A stretch of 64,000 bases of DNA, taken from positions 1-64,000 of the forward strand of contig JAZREO010000149.1 in assembly GCA_045660845.1 (NCBI GenBank), given 5' to 3'. Positions 16,323 through 24,657 of the stretch are shown piece after piece. The notes under the pieces were generated by a model. The model worked only from the letters and a program-made list of their open reading frames with translations, was not told the DNA's origin and did no database searches. This DNA is from QAKW01 sp045660845 (GTDB taxonomy: Bacteria; Bacillota; Clostridia; Oscillospirales; QAKW01). The position numbers and the translations under genes are program-made. Position 1 is the first letter of the stretch; each line of letters begins with the position of its first letter.

Positions 16323-17231
16323 ATGATGAATTTTTATGCAAAAAGAAAAATCTATTACATTATCTCCCTGGTAATGATCATTGCCGGCATTGTCGGTATA
16401 TTCGTAAGAGGCGTCAAGCTGGATATCACCTTCAGCGGCGGTGCCAAGATCACCTATAGTTATACCGGTGCAGTGATCGATACCGCCGAAGTGGAAAAGC
16501 TGGTCAAGGACACCTTAGGTCGCGATGCCACTGCGCAGAACGCAACGGGCTACCAGGACGAGGGGCAATCCCTGGTCATCAGCCTTGCCGGCACCAAAAG
16601 CCTGACCACCGAGGAGCAGGAAAAGCTTTTCACCGCCCTGAACACCAAGTATGCAGAGAATAAGATGGAGCAGGGCTCTACCACCAATGTGGAGCCTGCC
16701 ATCGGACGCCGTTTCCTGGTCCGCGGACTGATCGCTATTGGGCTTGCGGCACTGTTCATCATCGTCTATGTGACGCTGCGATTCTCTGTTGTTTCCGGTC
16801 TTACCGCCGCGTTCACCGCGCTGATCGCACTGTTCCACGATATCGCGCTGGTATTCTTTGTGTTCGTTCTGTTTGGAATTCCAATCAACGACGGTTTTAT
16901 CGCTGTTGTTTTGACCATTTTGGGTTACTCTGTCAACGATACGCTGGTTATTTTTGACCGAATCCGAGAAAATAAGCGCTTGACCGGCAATAAACTGCCC
17001 GTCGACGAGCTGGTCAACAAGAGCATCAACCAGTCCATGACTCGGACCATCAACACTTCTCTGATGTCCTTGGCTGCGCTGGTTCTGGTTCTGATCTTCG
17101 GCATTGCAAGAGGTCTCACCTCTATCGTTAACTTTGCGCTGCCCATGATGATCGGTATCCTCTCCGGTTGCTACTCCTCTTCTCTGCTGGCGCCCTGCAT
17201 CTGGTGCTCCTTCAAGAAGAAATCCAAATAA
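16323..17231 (+). CDS. secF: Protein translocase subunit SecF
   Basis: The 302-residue protein has an N-terminal helix, the LDITFSGGAKITY motif (about residues 30-42), an extracytoplasmic domain, then membrane helices with LTILGYSVNDTLVIFDRIREN (split here as GYSVNDTLVIFDRIREN, about 201-217) and the NQSMTRTINTSL segment typical of SecF. It lies 2 bases after secD, with a GGAGGT site inside the secD end. SecD and SecF are separate here, unlike the fused Bacillus protein. Confidence 0.96.
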   Translation: MMNFYAKRKIYYIISLVMIIAGIVGIFVRGVKLDITFSGGAKITYSYTGAVIDTAEVEKLVKDTLGRDATAQNATGYQDEGQSLVISLAGTKSLTTEEQEKLFTALNTKYAENKMEQGSTTNVEPAIGRRFLVRGLIAIGLAALFIIVYVTLRFSVVSGLTAAFTALIALFHDIALVFFVFVLFGIPINDGFIAVVLTILGYSVNDTLVIFDRIRENKRLTGNKLPVDELVNKSINQSMTRTINTSLMSLAALVLVLIFGIARGLTSIVNFALPMMIGILSGCYSSSLLAPCIWCSFKKKSK

Positions 17232-17234
17232 TTC

Positions 17235-17266
17235 AAAAGGGATCCTCCATCGAGGATCCCTTTTTT
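17235..17266 (+). terminator. Intrinsic terminator of secDF
   Basis: GGGATCCTC and GAGGATCCC pair around CATC, followed by TTTTTT, directly after the secF stop. Confidence 0.9.
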
Positions 17267-17272
17267 AAGTAT

Positions 17273-17300
17273 AAACCCCGAAGATATCACTTCGGGGTTT
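17273..17300 (-). terminator. Terminator of the spoIIIA/Asp23 segment
   Basis: AAACCCCGAAG and CTTCGGGGTTT form an 11-bp stem with a six-base loop. The minus-strand tail is GGGGTTTAT, a short T-run. Confidence 0.65.
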
Positions 17301-17309
17301 ATTTTCTGT

Positions 17310-17672
17310 TTATTTTCCTTCGTCTACGATCTGAACATTCACAACGTTCACATTCACCGCGCTGACTTCATAATTGGTCATGTCCTGAACAGCGCTCAGA
17401 ATAGCATCCTGAACCTTAACAGCGACATCCTGGACATTACATCTGAATTTCACAACAATGCTGGCGGTAATGATCAAACCATTTTCAGTCATTTCTACCG
17501 CAATGCCTTTGCCGGCATACTTTTTAGTAAGCAGATCCTTCAGATTTCCGCCCAAAGACGCAGACAGACCAACCACGCCATCTACTTCGTTTGCAGCGAC
17601 GCTTGCGATGGTACACAATACCTCTTCGGAAATTTCAACAGTGCCTAATTCATTGGAAATATCCATGATCAT
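17310..17672 (-). CDS. Asp23/Gls24 family envelope stress protein
   Basis: The 120-residue protein shows the Asp23 pattern: GTVEISEEVLCTIASVAANE (about residues 9-28), EVDGVVGLSA, and a repeat-like C-terminal part ending in VNVVNVQIVDEGK. There is no signal peptide. Family members associate with the membrane in Gram-positives; the exact role is open. Its position after spoIIIAH matches yqhY downstream of the spoIIIA region in Bacillus, though here without accBC. Confidence 0.9.
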   Translation of the reverse strand: MIMDISNELGTVEISEEVLCTIASVAANEVDGVVGLSASLGGNLKDLLTKKYAGKGIAVEMTENGLIITASIVVKFRCNVQDVAVKVQDAILSAVQDMTNYEVSAVNVNVVNVQIVDEGK

Positions 17673-17763
17673 CTCTCCTTTGAAATACTCTATGTTGGTA
17701 TTATATCACATAGACCGGTGTAATTGCAAGTTTTTTTCATGTTTATTCCAAAGGAGCTTTCAT

Positions 17764-18324
17764 TTATTCCGTTTTAATCTCCACGATCTTAATGGCAGAG
17801 GCTTCTCTGCCGGACTCGGAGATTACGATCTCATTGATCTGTGCAGCCTGCTCAGAGGACAGTCCAGCGGTGGCAACCACCACATTCACCGCATCATTGC
17901 TAATATAGACCATGCAGTCAGAAAAACCTTTCGCCTTGATCAAGCTTTCAATGGTACTCTCCACATCAGTAGTTTTCGCCAGGTCGATCATATCGTTATT
18001 GGCCTTTTCTTTTGTTTCTGCAGCGGAATCCTCGCTGTCGGCAACCGATTTTAAAAGCTCCAAAGCCTCGTCCCGGGTCTGCTGTTTATTCAGTCGACAC
18101 TCGGTGAAATACGCTGCCACATCCTGCGCAATGGTCTCTACTAACTGTGCCTGCCCCAGCGTCTTGCCATCTTCTTCCCCGCTGTCACTCACATTTCCGG
18201 TATCCACCGAAATCATGCCGTCGTCCAGATCCACATTGTTAAGAAACCGCCAATTTAAGTACACTGCAATACACACCACCAACGCCAATGATAGAAATAC
18301 GATTTGTCTTTTATTAATTTTCAT
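17764..18324 (-). CDS. spoIIIAH: Stage III sporulation protein AH
   Basis: The 186-residue protein has one N-terminal membrane helix (about residues 8-25) and a C-terminal YscJ/FliF-like ring-building domain with VESTIEAKGF-like sequence and AAQINEIVIS. In the mother-cell membrane SpoIIIAH meets forespore SpoIIQ to form the channel that feeds the forespore. I use ATG 18324 (MKINKRQ). A GTG at 18336 would add four residues and overlap spoIIIAG. Confidence 0.93.
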   Translation of the reverse strand: MKINKRQIVFLSLALVVCIAVYLNWRFLNNVDLDDGMISVDTGNVSDSGEEDGKTLGQAQLVETIAQDVAAYFTECRLNKQQTRDEALELLKSVADSEDSAAETKEKANNDMIDLAKTTDVESTIESLIKAKGFSDCMVYISNDAVNVVVATAGLSSEQAAQINEIVISESGREASAIKIVEIKTE

Positions 18325-18328
18325 AACC

Positions 18329-18796
18329 TCACCCACTCATTAAAACCACGCAAATTTTATTGGTACCGATCCCCAGAACCGTACTCACCGATTCAATGAT
18401 ATTATTCCGGACCGCCGCACTTCCCGCTCCTTTACTGGCAATGGTTACCCCGGCAATTTCCGGGGCGTTTTCCTTGGAAATGACCGCCGATTCATTACCG
18501 TCCTTGTCGGTTACGACCAAAACGCTTCCCTCCTCGCGGACATATTCTTTTTTCCCGCTGGAGGCAAGAGTGATCGTCACCCAACATTCACCGGCGCCTT
18601 CCACCCCTTTCAACATCTCTGCAACCCGACTCTCGGTCTCGGATATAAACCGTTCCTCTGGGTCGGCTGTGGAAACAGTTACCGCTTCCGGCTGAGAAAG
18701 CTGCTGCGTCATTAAAAGGACACCCAGCAGGATCATCACCGGGATAAACCAATACTTTTTCACTTCCGGAACCCACTTTTTGATCAACTCATTCAT
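18329..18796 (-). CDS. spoIIIAG: Stage III sporulation protein AG
   Basis: The 155-residue protein has one membrane helix (about residues 15-31) and a ring-building domain with GECWVTITLASSGKKEYV, plus the C-terminal ALGIG-type segment VSTVLGIGTNKICVV. Bacillus SpoIIIAG forms a large ring in the mother-cell membrane as part of the feeding channel. It overlaps spoIIIAF by 8 bases. Confidence 0.94.
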   Translation of the reverse strand: MNELIKKWVPEVKKYWFIPVMILLGVLLMTQQLSQPEAVTVSTADPEERFISETESRVAEMLKGVEGAGECWVTITLASSGKKEYVREEGSVLVVTDKDGNESAVISKENAPEIAGVTIASKGAGSAAVRNNIIESVSTVLGIGTNKICVVLMSG

Positions 18797-19235
18797 TTTT
18801 CACCTCAATATATGCAATTCCGATCTGATAACGCCCGGCAAGAAGATTTCTTGCTGTTTCCGCATCCGTGCCGGAAAGTATGACCCTTGCTATTTCAAAT
18901 GAATCCTGATTTCCTTCCACTTGTATCTCCGTCACCTCCGCATGAAGTCCCTCACTCTGAATATAGGTTTCAAACTCCCTTTGCAACCCATCGCCGACCA
19001 GATCTGCTGCCTTGTTCCATACCTCTTCGTTGCGAGAATATGATTGATCCATCAAATCTTTTATTGAATTAAAATCGAAGTGCACAACTCCGTCTACGAT
19101 GGATAAAAGAATGAAGATGGAGATGATCGCTTTCATTAAGTATGTTGTTTTTCCCCGAGGGATTGCCTGTTTCAGATATGCCATCAGAACCATCAGAATA
19201 CAAACGACCAGCCCAATACTTTTAATCTCATTCAT
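18789..19235 (-). CDS. spoIIIAF: Stage III sporulation protein AF
   Basis: The 148-residue protein has two N-terminal helices (about residues 6-23 and 33-48) with IPRGKTTYLMKAIISIFILL between and into the second, then a periplasm-facing domain whose end (AGRYQIGIAYIEVK) matches the SpoIIIAF family. It is a mother-cell ring-type component of the channel complex. Two bases separate it from spoIIIAE. Confidence 0.93.
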   Translation of the reverse strand: MNEIKSIGLVVCILMVLMAYLKQAIPRGKTTYLMKAIISIFILLSIVDGVVHFDFNSIKDLMDQSYSRNEEVWNKAADLVGDGLQREFETYIQSEGLHAEVTEIQVEGNQDSFEIARVILSGTDAETARNLLAGRYQIGIAYIEVKNE

Positions 19236-19236
19236 T

Positions 19237-20331
19237 TTAACTCACCTGCGTCATTACCCCAAAGAGGGAAAACAGACCCATTAACGCCACACAGCCGCCC
19301 AATGCCAACATCAGGTAAAAACTATTGGCAAGCACATCAGCAATAGACCGGACCGTCGAATCATTCATGAATTCTGCGATCCAGCGGCAAAAGCTCCAGG
19401 AAAGCCCGTTTACTCCGATCTGGATTAAAATAGGCAGAATAATGGATAAAATGATCAGAACACCGGCAATAGCAAAAGAGGTCTTTACACCGGATGCCAC
19501 CGCAAAAAGTCCGTCTACCCCTTGAGAAAGGGTGTTTCCTACCATAGGGATCAAGCCTCCAACCGCAGAGCGGATATACTTTCTTGCCAACTGATCCCCG
19601 GCTGCAGCAGCGCTATTCTGCAACCTCATGACTGTGCGAAAGGCTAAAACCAGTAAACCTACCATCCAGATCACAAAACGTCGGATGTTTTTGCCGATGG
19701 TCGCAAAGTTATACTCGTCGCTGACAGCAGAGCAGACTCCAATCGCCAAATATACATCAGTCAACGGCAGCAGGATATTTTTTGAAATCAACGTACCGAC
19801 CTCACCAAGCAGGACCATGGCAGCGGAAAATACCGTAGCGCCAGCACCTTCACCTGAAGCAATCATTACTACTGAAAAGGATGGAATACATGCCATTGCA
19901 AAAACATTCATATTCTCAATGCCTTTTTGCATAGCAACGGCGCAGCTGCGCAGACTTTCCTCACACATTAATGCAATCGACAAAGAGACCATAAACGAAA
20001 ACAACATTTGCAGGTTTTGATTTCGTATATTTCCGCTGCATCTGTTAACAATTACGGAGAGCAGTACCATGGCGATCCCCTTGATCAAAGTTTTCAAGAC
20101 ATCGTCAAAGGCGTCTTTAAATTGTCGCAGCAAGTAGGAAAATACATGATCAAACTGCAGATCCTCCATTACCGATCCAGGATCATTGAGATCGGTCTCA
20201 TCGGAGAGCAGCGAATCCTCTGTTTCCACGGAGTGACGGAAGTCGTCTGAATAGGCGGGTTCCGCTCGAACAGAAGCTGTTAAACAAATACCTATAAACA
20301 GGATAAAAAATATGGTTAACGTCTTTTTCAT
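19237..20331 (-). CDS. spoIIIAE: Stage III sporulation protein AE
   Basis: The 364-residue protein begins with a cleavable-looking signal (residues 1-23, ending SVRAEPAY) and contains about seven or eight membrane helices from residue 85 on, with GGLIPMVGNTLSQGVD near residue 255, a conserved SpoIIIAE block. It is the large polytopic component of the mother-cell channel complex. Its ATG overlaps the stop of spoIIIAD. Confidence 0.95.
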   Translation of the reverse strand: MKKTLTIFFILFIGICLTASVRAEPAYSDDFRHSVETEDSLLSDETDLNDPGSVMEDLQFDHVFSYLLRQFKDAFDDVLKTLIKGIAMVLLSVIVNRCSGNIRNQNLQMLFSFMVSLSIALMCEESLRSCAVAMQKGIENMNVFAMACIPSFSVVMIASGEGAGATVFSAAMVLLGEVGTLISKNILLPLTDVYLAIGVCSAVSDEYNFATIGKNIRRFVIWMVGLLVLAFRTVMRLQNSAAAAGDQLARKYIRSAVGGLIPMVGNTLSQGVDGLFAVASGVKTSFAIAGVLIILSIILPILIQIGVNGLSWSFCRWIAEFMNDSTVRSIADVLANSFYLMLALGGCVALMGLFSLFGVMTQVS

Positions 20332-20714
20332 TCCAGCAATCCTACGATCACATCTAAAAAATCCTCAAAAAGCGGAATAGCAAGCACCAAAAGTGTGCAT
20401 CGGCAAGCGAGTTCTACCTTATCGCTCCAACCGCTTTGTCCGCAATCCTTGCAGGTACTGACCGTAAACTCTCCCAGGTAGCAAACCGCCAACCCTTTGA
20501 TCACCACCTCAAAATAACCGTTATTGATCCCCGCACTATCCGCCAGGTGGTTGATAAAAGTAAAGACAGAGGTAAGCTTGGTGCAAACATAGAATAAAAT
20601 CAAAACCGCACCGGCGACTGTGGCAAAAACCGCAAACCGTTCATGGAAACTTTTCAGGAGAAGATAAAGTAATAAACAGGCAATGACCGATGCCAGTAAT
20701 TGATAAATGCTCAT
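20328..20714 (-). CDS. spoIIIAD: Stage III sporulation protein AD
   Basis: The 128-residue protein has three to four membrane helices and the SpoIIIAC/AD pattern with ADSAGINNGYFEVVIKGLAV (about residues 59-78) and CRCTLLVLAIPLFEDF. It resembles a doubled SpoIIIAC-type unit. It overlaps both neighbours by four bases (ATGA), typical of this operon. Confidence 0.95.
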   Translation of the reverse strand: MSIYQLLASVIACLLLYLLLKSFHERFAVFATVAGAVLILFYVCTKLTSVFTFINHLADSAGINNGYFEVVIKGLAVCYLGEFTVSTCKDCGQSGWSDKVELACRCTLLVLAIPLFEDFLDVIVGLLE

Positions 20715-20908
20715 CTCATTTCAAAAACTGTATTGATTGTAGAGAAAAGCTCGTTGATCTCCCCAAGCAATACCAATAAAACGATGATGATTCCCGCAAG
20801 GGTAGTCAGGGTAGCATACTCGTCCCGCCCCAGCTTGCTGAGAACCATATTAACGATAGCAACAACGATCCCGACAGCCGCAATTTTAAAAATCAATTCC
20901 ACTTCCAT
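20711..20908 (-). CDS. spoIIIAC: Stage III sporulation protein AC
   Basis: The 65-residue membrane protein has two helices: FKIAAVGIVVAIVNMVL (about residues 6-22) and ATLTTLAGIIIVLLVLL (about 32-48), and the LGRDEYA linker characteristic of SpoIIIAC. It overlaps spoIIIAD and follows spoIIIAB by one base. Confidence 0.95.
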   Translation of the reverse strand: MEVELIFKIAAVGIVVAIVNMVLSKLGRDEYATLTTLAGIIIVLLVLLGEINELFSTINTVFEMR

Positions 20909-20909
20909 A

Positions 20910-21347
20910 TCAAAACAACAGTACCGCTATCAATAAACCGATTGCACCGGTCACCAGCGGAAGTGCCTTCCCCTGAGATGCGGTATCCTCCTGGATTTTT
21001 TTGATCGTCCCATCAAGTTCATTAAGAAACACTCTGACGGCATCAATAGATTGCTGAAACGAGCTATTTTTCAATTGACGAACGACTGCCTGAATTTTCA
21101 TCTGATCTTCATTCAGGAGCCCTTTGATTGGTTCACCTGCCAATATTTTATCGGCAAGCTCCCCTTTTCCGCAAAAGCAATCAGCCAAGGGTCTGCGGTA
21201 TTCGCACAGGTCTCGGCGGTAGTCTTCAAACAGAGCCCGCGCCATCAGCAGGAGTCTTAACCGCCTTTCCCATTGGGATGTACGCACCTTCCCCAGTAGA
21301 TAACCACCACTAACAATCAGCACTGCACCAAAAATCTTCATCATCAT
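20910..21347 (-). CDS. spoIIIAB: Stage III sporulation protein AB
   Basis: The 145-residue protein has an N-terminal helix with GAVLIVSGGYLLG, a helical middle, and a C-terminal helix LVTGAIGLLIAVLLF. This layout resembles GspF-like SpoIIIAB. It works with the SpoIIIAA ATPase at the base of the channel. Three consecutive Met codons begin the frame; the first is 21347, after GGTGA. The gene start lies 38 bases inside the end of spoIIIAA. Confidence 0.93.
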   Translation of the reverse strand: MMMKIFGAVLIVSGGYLLGKVRTSQWERRLRLLLMARALFEDYRRDLCEYRRPLADCFCGKGELADKILAGEPIKGLLNEDQMKIQAVVRQLKNSSFQQSIDAVRVFLNELDGTIKKIQEDTASQGKALPLVTGAIGLLIAVLLF

Positions 21348-22251
21348 AATGATTCACCGTCATGACCTTCCTGATTTTTCCGGGAGCCCTTGCTCCCTTT
21401 AGCAGTACGATCTTGGAAATAGCGCCCGCATCCGTCAGTCGCTTGATCTGAGGACGGTTCAACAATTCCTCTTCGTCCCTCGCATGAGCCGTTACCAGCA
21501 CCGGAACTCCTGTATTCATCGCCTCCAGCATCCGCTCCGTTTCCTCATCGGTTCCGATCTCGTCACAGACCAGCACTTGTGGTGAGAGTGTCCGCAGGGC
21601 GACCATCATGCCATAAGGCTTAGGATATCCGTCCAAGACATCCGCCAAGGCACCCAGATCCTTTTGAGGAATACCACGATACACTGCCGCAATCTCTCCC
21701 CGTTCGTCTACCACCGCCGAGCGGTATCCATTTTTCGAGAGGACCCGCACCAGATCGGTCAGCAGGGTGGTTTTACCTCCGCAAGGTTCGGAAACAATAA
21801 GGGTCGAGCAAAATCTGCCGTCGCATAATAGTTTTGGAAAAAGGGATTCAGCGATCCCCTTAATATCTCTGCAGATCCTGAAATTGACTGACGAAAGATC
21901 CCGGATCCTAATATTTCCCCGGTCATCCCGTACAAAGGAACCACAGATCCCCGCCCGATGACCACCGGGTAACGGAATGTAGCCGTTCTCCACCTGATTT
22001 TCAAATTGATAAGCGGCGCCGCGACAGATGCTTTCCAGCAGATCCTCCATATCCTTGGCACCAACTTTGATCCCATCTACTGAAAAATTGCCGTTTCCGC
22101 AGGTCAGCGAGCAACCCTGACCTGCACGAAACCGTAGTTCTGTCGCTTTTTTCAATAGATCTTTCGGTTGTCGTTCAATTTCTTCGACCCATTCTTTTTT
22201 TATGTATGGAAATAGTTCCATGATTCCTTTTGGACAATCCTTGTTTTTCAT
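21310..22251 (-). CDS. spoIIIAA: Stage III sporulation protein AA (ATPase)
   Basis: The 313-residue protein shows the secretion-type ATPase order: N-terminal domain with AAYQFENQVENGYIPLPGGH, Walker A SEPCGGKTTLL (about residues 153-163), VVDERGEIAAVYRG, and Walker B VLVCDEIGTDEE. The first position of the Walker A motif is Ser rather than Gly; the GKTT core is intact. It energises the spoIIIA channel in the mother cell. A GGGAGGG site precedes the ATG. Confidence 0.95.
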   Translation of the reverse strand: MKNKDCPKGIMELFPYIKKEWVEEIERQPKDLLKKATELRFRAGQGCSLTCGNGNFSVDGIKVGAKDMEDLLESICRGAAYQFENQVENGYIPLPGGHRAGICGSFVRDDRGNIRIRDLSSVNFRICRDIKGIAESLFPKLLCDGRFCSTLIVSEPCGGKTTLLTDLVRVLSKNGYRSAVVDERGEIAAVYRGIPQKDLGALADVLDGYPKPYGMMVALRTLSPQVLVCDEIGTDEETERMLEAMNTGVPVLVTAHARDEEELLNRPQIKRLTDAGAISKIVLLKGARAPGKIRKVMTVNHYDDEDFWCSADC

Positions 22252-22277
22252 CAGTAGTTGTCCCTCCCTTTGCTTTT

Positions 22278-22306
22278 ATTTTATGGACAACGCTGCATAA
22301 ATAGAA
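22278..22306 (-). promoter_or_regulatory. Candidate sigma-E promoter of the spoIIIA operon
   Basis: On the minus strand TTCTATT (22306-22300), a 14-base spacer and CATAAAAT (22285-22278) fit the sigma-E pattern with few mismatches. spoIIIA is transcribed by sigma-E in the species studied. Confidence 0.5.
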
Positions 22307-22352
22307 CTTCTTTCTAAAACCAGGAAAAAAATTAATGACTATACCGCCAAAT

Positions 22353-22361
22353 GGGCATACT
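22353..22361 (+). promoter_or_regulatory. Forespore-type -10 element before eno (tentative)
   Basis: GGGCATACT matches the sigma-F -10 pattern GGNNANANT, and the overlapping CATACTA (22356-22362) matches the sigma-G -10. No good -35 partner is seen, so this is a weak call. It ends 26 bases before the eno start. Confidence 0.3.
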
Positions 22362-22387
22362 ACCAAAAAAGAAGGAGGTTGAAACCT

Positions 22388-23659
22388 ATGAACAATACAA
22401 ATATCCGGCAGATCTACGCCCGGCAGATCTTTGATTCTAGAGGAAACCCAACTGTAGAGGCGCAAATTCTGCTTGAAAACGGTGTAACCGCTTCCGCGGC
22501 TGTCCCCAGCGGGGCCTCCACCGGACAATATGAAGCGGTAGAACTGCGGGATGAAGCAGATATCTATGGCGGCAAAAGCGTCTTTAACGCCATTGCCAAC
22601 GTTAATTATAAAATCAACGACGCACTTTGCGGCTTTGATATCTTTGATCAGACGAGAATCGACCGTAAAATGATCGAACTGGACGGTACGGAAAATAAAT
22701 CGAATCTGGGTGCAAATGCCATTCTTGCCGTTTCCCTTGCCGCAGCAAGAACGGCGGCTATTGCCTGCGGCATGCCCCTTTTCCGATATCTCGGCGGTGC
22801 CGCAGCCATGACCATGCCGGTACCGATGCTCAATGTACTGAACGGCGGCGCCCATGCAAACAATAACGTGGAGATCCAGGAGTTTATGATCGTCCCTATC
22901 GGTGCCCCTACCTTTACTAAAGCCATGGAACTGAGCAGCCGCGTCTACCACAGTCTCGGACATATCCTAAAAGAAGCCGGACTGGGGACAACTGTAGGCG
23001 ATGAAGGTGGCTTTGCACCGAACCTTGAAAGTGACGAGCAGGCACTGCAACTTTTAATCCGCGCCATTGAGCGAGCAGGATTGGAGCCGGAACGAGATAT
23101 TGCTATTGCACTGGATGCCGCTGCAAGTGAATGGAAATCTACCGACGGATATCATCAGCCAAAATCCGGAAGAGCCTTCAAAACTTGTGAACTGATCGAA
23201 TATTTTGAAGACTTGATCAAAAAATACCCCATCATCTCACTGGAGGATCCTCTGGGAGAAGATGATTTTAAAGGCTTTGCCGAAATAAAAAAGCGAACCG
23301 GAATTCAGATCGTCGGTGATGATCTATTTGTCACAAACAGCACCCGGCTACAACAGGGTATCTCCATGAACAGCGGTAACGCTATTCTGATTAAACTCAA
23401 CCAGATCGGCACGTTGAGCGAAACCTTGGAAACCATCCGCATGGCAAAAAACAACGGATATAAGACCATTATTTCCCATCGCAGCGGCGAAACTGCAGAC
23501 GCCTTTATTGCCGATCTGGCGGTTGCTGTCAACGCTGGTCAGATCAAGACCGGCGCCCCCGCGAGAAGCGAGCGAGTCAGCAAATATAACCGGCTATTAG
23601 GCATTGAATCCGTCATTGGGGTCCACAGCTACTACCCCGGCTATGCAGTATTTCTGTAA
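22388..23659 (+). CDS. eno: Enolase
   Basis: The 423-residue protein carries the enolase signature set: FDSRGNPTVEA, PSGASTGQYEA, LDGTENKSNLGANA, VGDEGGFAPNL, the metal ligands in ALDAAASE, SLEDPLGEDD and VGDDLFVTN, and the catalytic Lys region LIKLNQIGTLSET with SHRSGET. It interconverts 2-phosphoglycerate and phosphoenolpyruvate. The ATG at 22388 is nine bases after GGAGG; the upstream TTG in frame is inside the leader. Unusually, it is divergent from spoIIIA and followed by ldh, not by other glycolytic genes. Confidence 0.96.
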   Translation: MNNTNIRQIYARQIFDSRGNPTVEAQILLENGVTASAAVPSGASTGQYEAVELRDEADIYGGKSVFNAIANVNYKINDALCGFDIFDQTRIDRKMIELDGTENKSNLGANAILAVSLAAARTAAIACGMPLFRYLGGAAAMTMPVPMLNVLNGGAHANNNVEIQEFMIVPIGAPTFTKAMELSSRVYHSLGHILKEAGLGTTVGDEGGFAPNLESDEQALQLLIRAIERAGLEPERDIAIALDAAASEWKSTDGYHQPKSGRAFKTCELIEYFEDLIKKYPIISLEDPLGEDDFKGFAEIKKRTGIQIVGDDLFVTNSTRLQQGISMNSGNAILIKLNQIGTLSETLETIRMAKNNGYKTIISHRSGETADAFIADLAVAVNAGQIKTGAPARSERVSKYNRLLGIESVIGVHSYYPGYAVFL

Positions 23660-23689
23660 AGCAAAATTGCATTACAAGGGATTGTGTCT

Positions 23690-24619
23690 ATGAACATGAA
23701 AAAAATTGGCATCATCGGCTGCGGATTTGTCGGTTCAACTATCGCTTTTGATTTAGCAGGGTCCGGTCTCTTTTCAGAAATGGTCTTACTGGACATCAAT
23801 AAAAATCGCGCTGAAGGCGAAGCAATGGATCTAAGTCACGGTCTCCCCTTTTCCGGTCCCATGCAGATCTATCAGGGAGAATATAAGGATCTCACCGAAT
23901 GTGGAATCATCATCATTGCGGCGGGAGCAAATCAAAAACCCGGGGAAACACGTCCGGCGCTGCTGGGACGCAACAGAGAGATCATGAACAGCATCGTAAA
24001 GCAGTTGCTGCGTTATAATAAAGACTGTATTCTGATCGTAGTATCCAATCCGGTGGATGTTTTGACCAGAATGGTCTTTGAGGCCTCCGGATTTCCACCA
24101 GAACGGGTTATCGGGTCCGGAACCGTTCTGGATACCGCGCGCTTGAAGTATTTGCTTGGAGAGCATTTATCAGTTGATATCCGTAATGTCCATGCATTCA
24201 TCATTGGAGAACATGGAGACGGAGAGTTTCCCGTTTGGAGCGGTGCAAACATTTCCGGAATTGATCTGGATGACTTCTGCAAATTAAGAAAAAGCTGTGA
24301 TTTTGATCAACTAAAACCCACCATCCGAGAACAGGTCGTCAACAGCGCTTATCGCATCATTGAGGGAAAGGGTGCCACCTATTACGGCATTGCAAAGGCA
24401 GTTGGGCGGATCGTAGAATGTATTATCAAGGATCAACATTCCGTATTGCCCATCTCTGTTTTGGTAGATGGACATTATGGTCTGCACGGCATTTATATGA
24501 GTCTTCCTGCTATTCTCGGCAGAAACGGAGTGGAAGAAATTTTAGATTTTGATCTTAATGAAACAGAGCGTGAGCAGTTAGAGAACGCCGCCAAACGCTT
24601 GATCGAAATGGAGCAATAA
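23690..24619 (+). CDS. ldh: L-lactate dehydrogenase
   Basis: The 309-residue protein has the NAD fold GIIGCGFVGSTIA (about residues 6-18), GANQKPGETR with the Gln and Arg typical of lactate rather than malate dehydrogenase, the catalytic GEHGD His, and SGTVLDTARLKYLL. It reduces pyruvate to lactate and recycles NAD+. The ATG at 23690 has AAGGG nine bases upstream. It follows eno by 30 bases and probably shares its transcript. Confidence 0.93.
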   Translation: MNMKKIGIIGCGFVGSTIAFDLAGSGLFSEMVLLDINKNRAEGEAMDLSHGLPFSGPMQIYQGEYKDLTECGIIIIAAGANQKPGETRPALLGRNREIMNSIVKQLLRYNKDCILIVVSNPVDVLTRMVFEASGFPPERVIGSGTVLDTARLKYLLGEHLSVDIRNVHAFIIGEHGDGEFPVWSGANISGIDLDDFCKLRKSCDFDQLKPTIREQVVNSAYRIIEGKGATYYGIAKAVGRIVECIIKDQHSVLPISVLVDGHYGLHGIYMSLPAILGRNGVEEILDFDLNETEREQLENAAKRLIEMEQ

Positions 24620-24621
24620 AA

Positions 24622-24654
24622 AAGAACCTTGGAACTTAAAGTTCCAAGGTTCTT
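24622..24654. terminator. Bidirectional terminator between ldh and ctp
   Basis: AAGAACCTTGGAAC and GTTCCAAGGTTCTT form a 14-bp stem with a short loop between the convergent ldh and ctp genes. Confidence 0.9.
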
Positions 24655-24657
24655 TTC

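Noticed and set aside
22175..22963. 262-codon minus-strand frame between spoIIIA and eno
   Set aside because: It covers the start of eno and the divergent promoters on the other strand and has no recognisable product.
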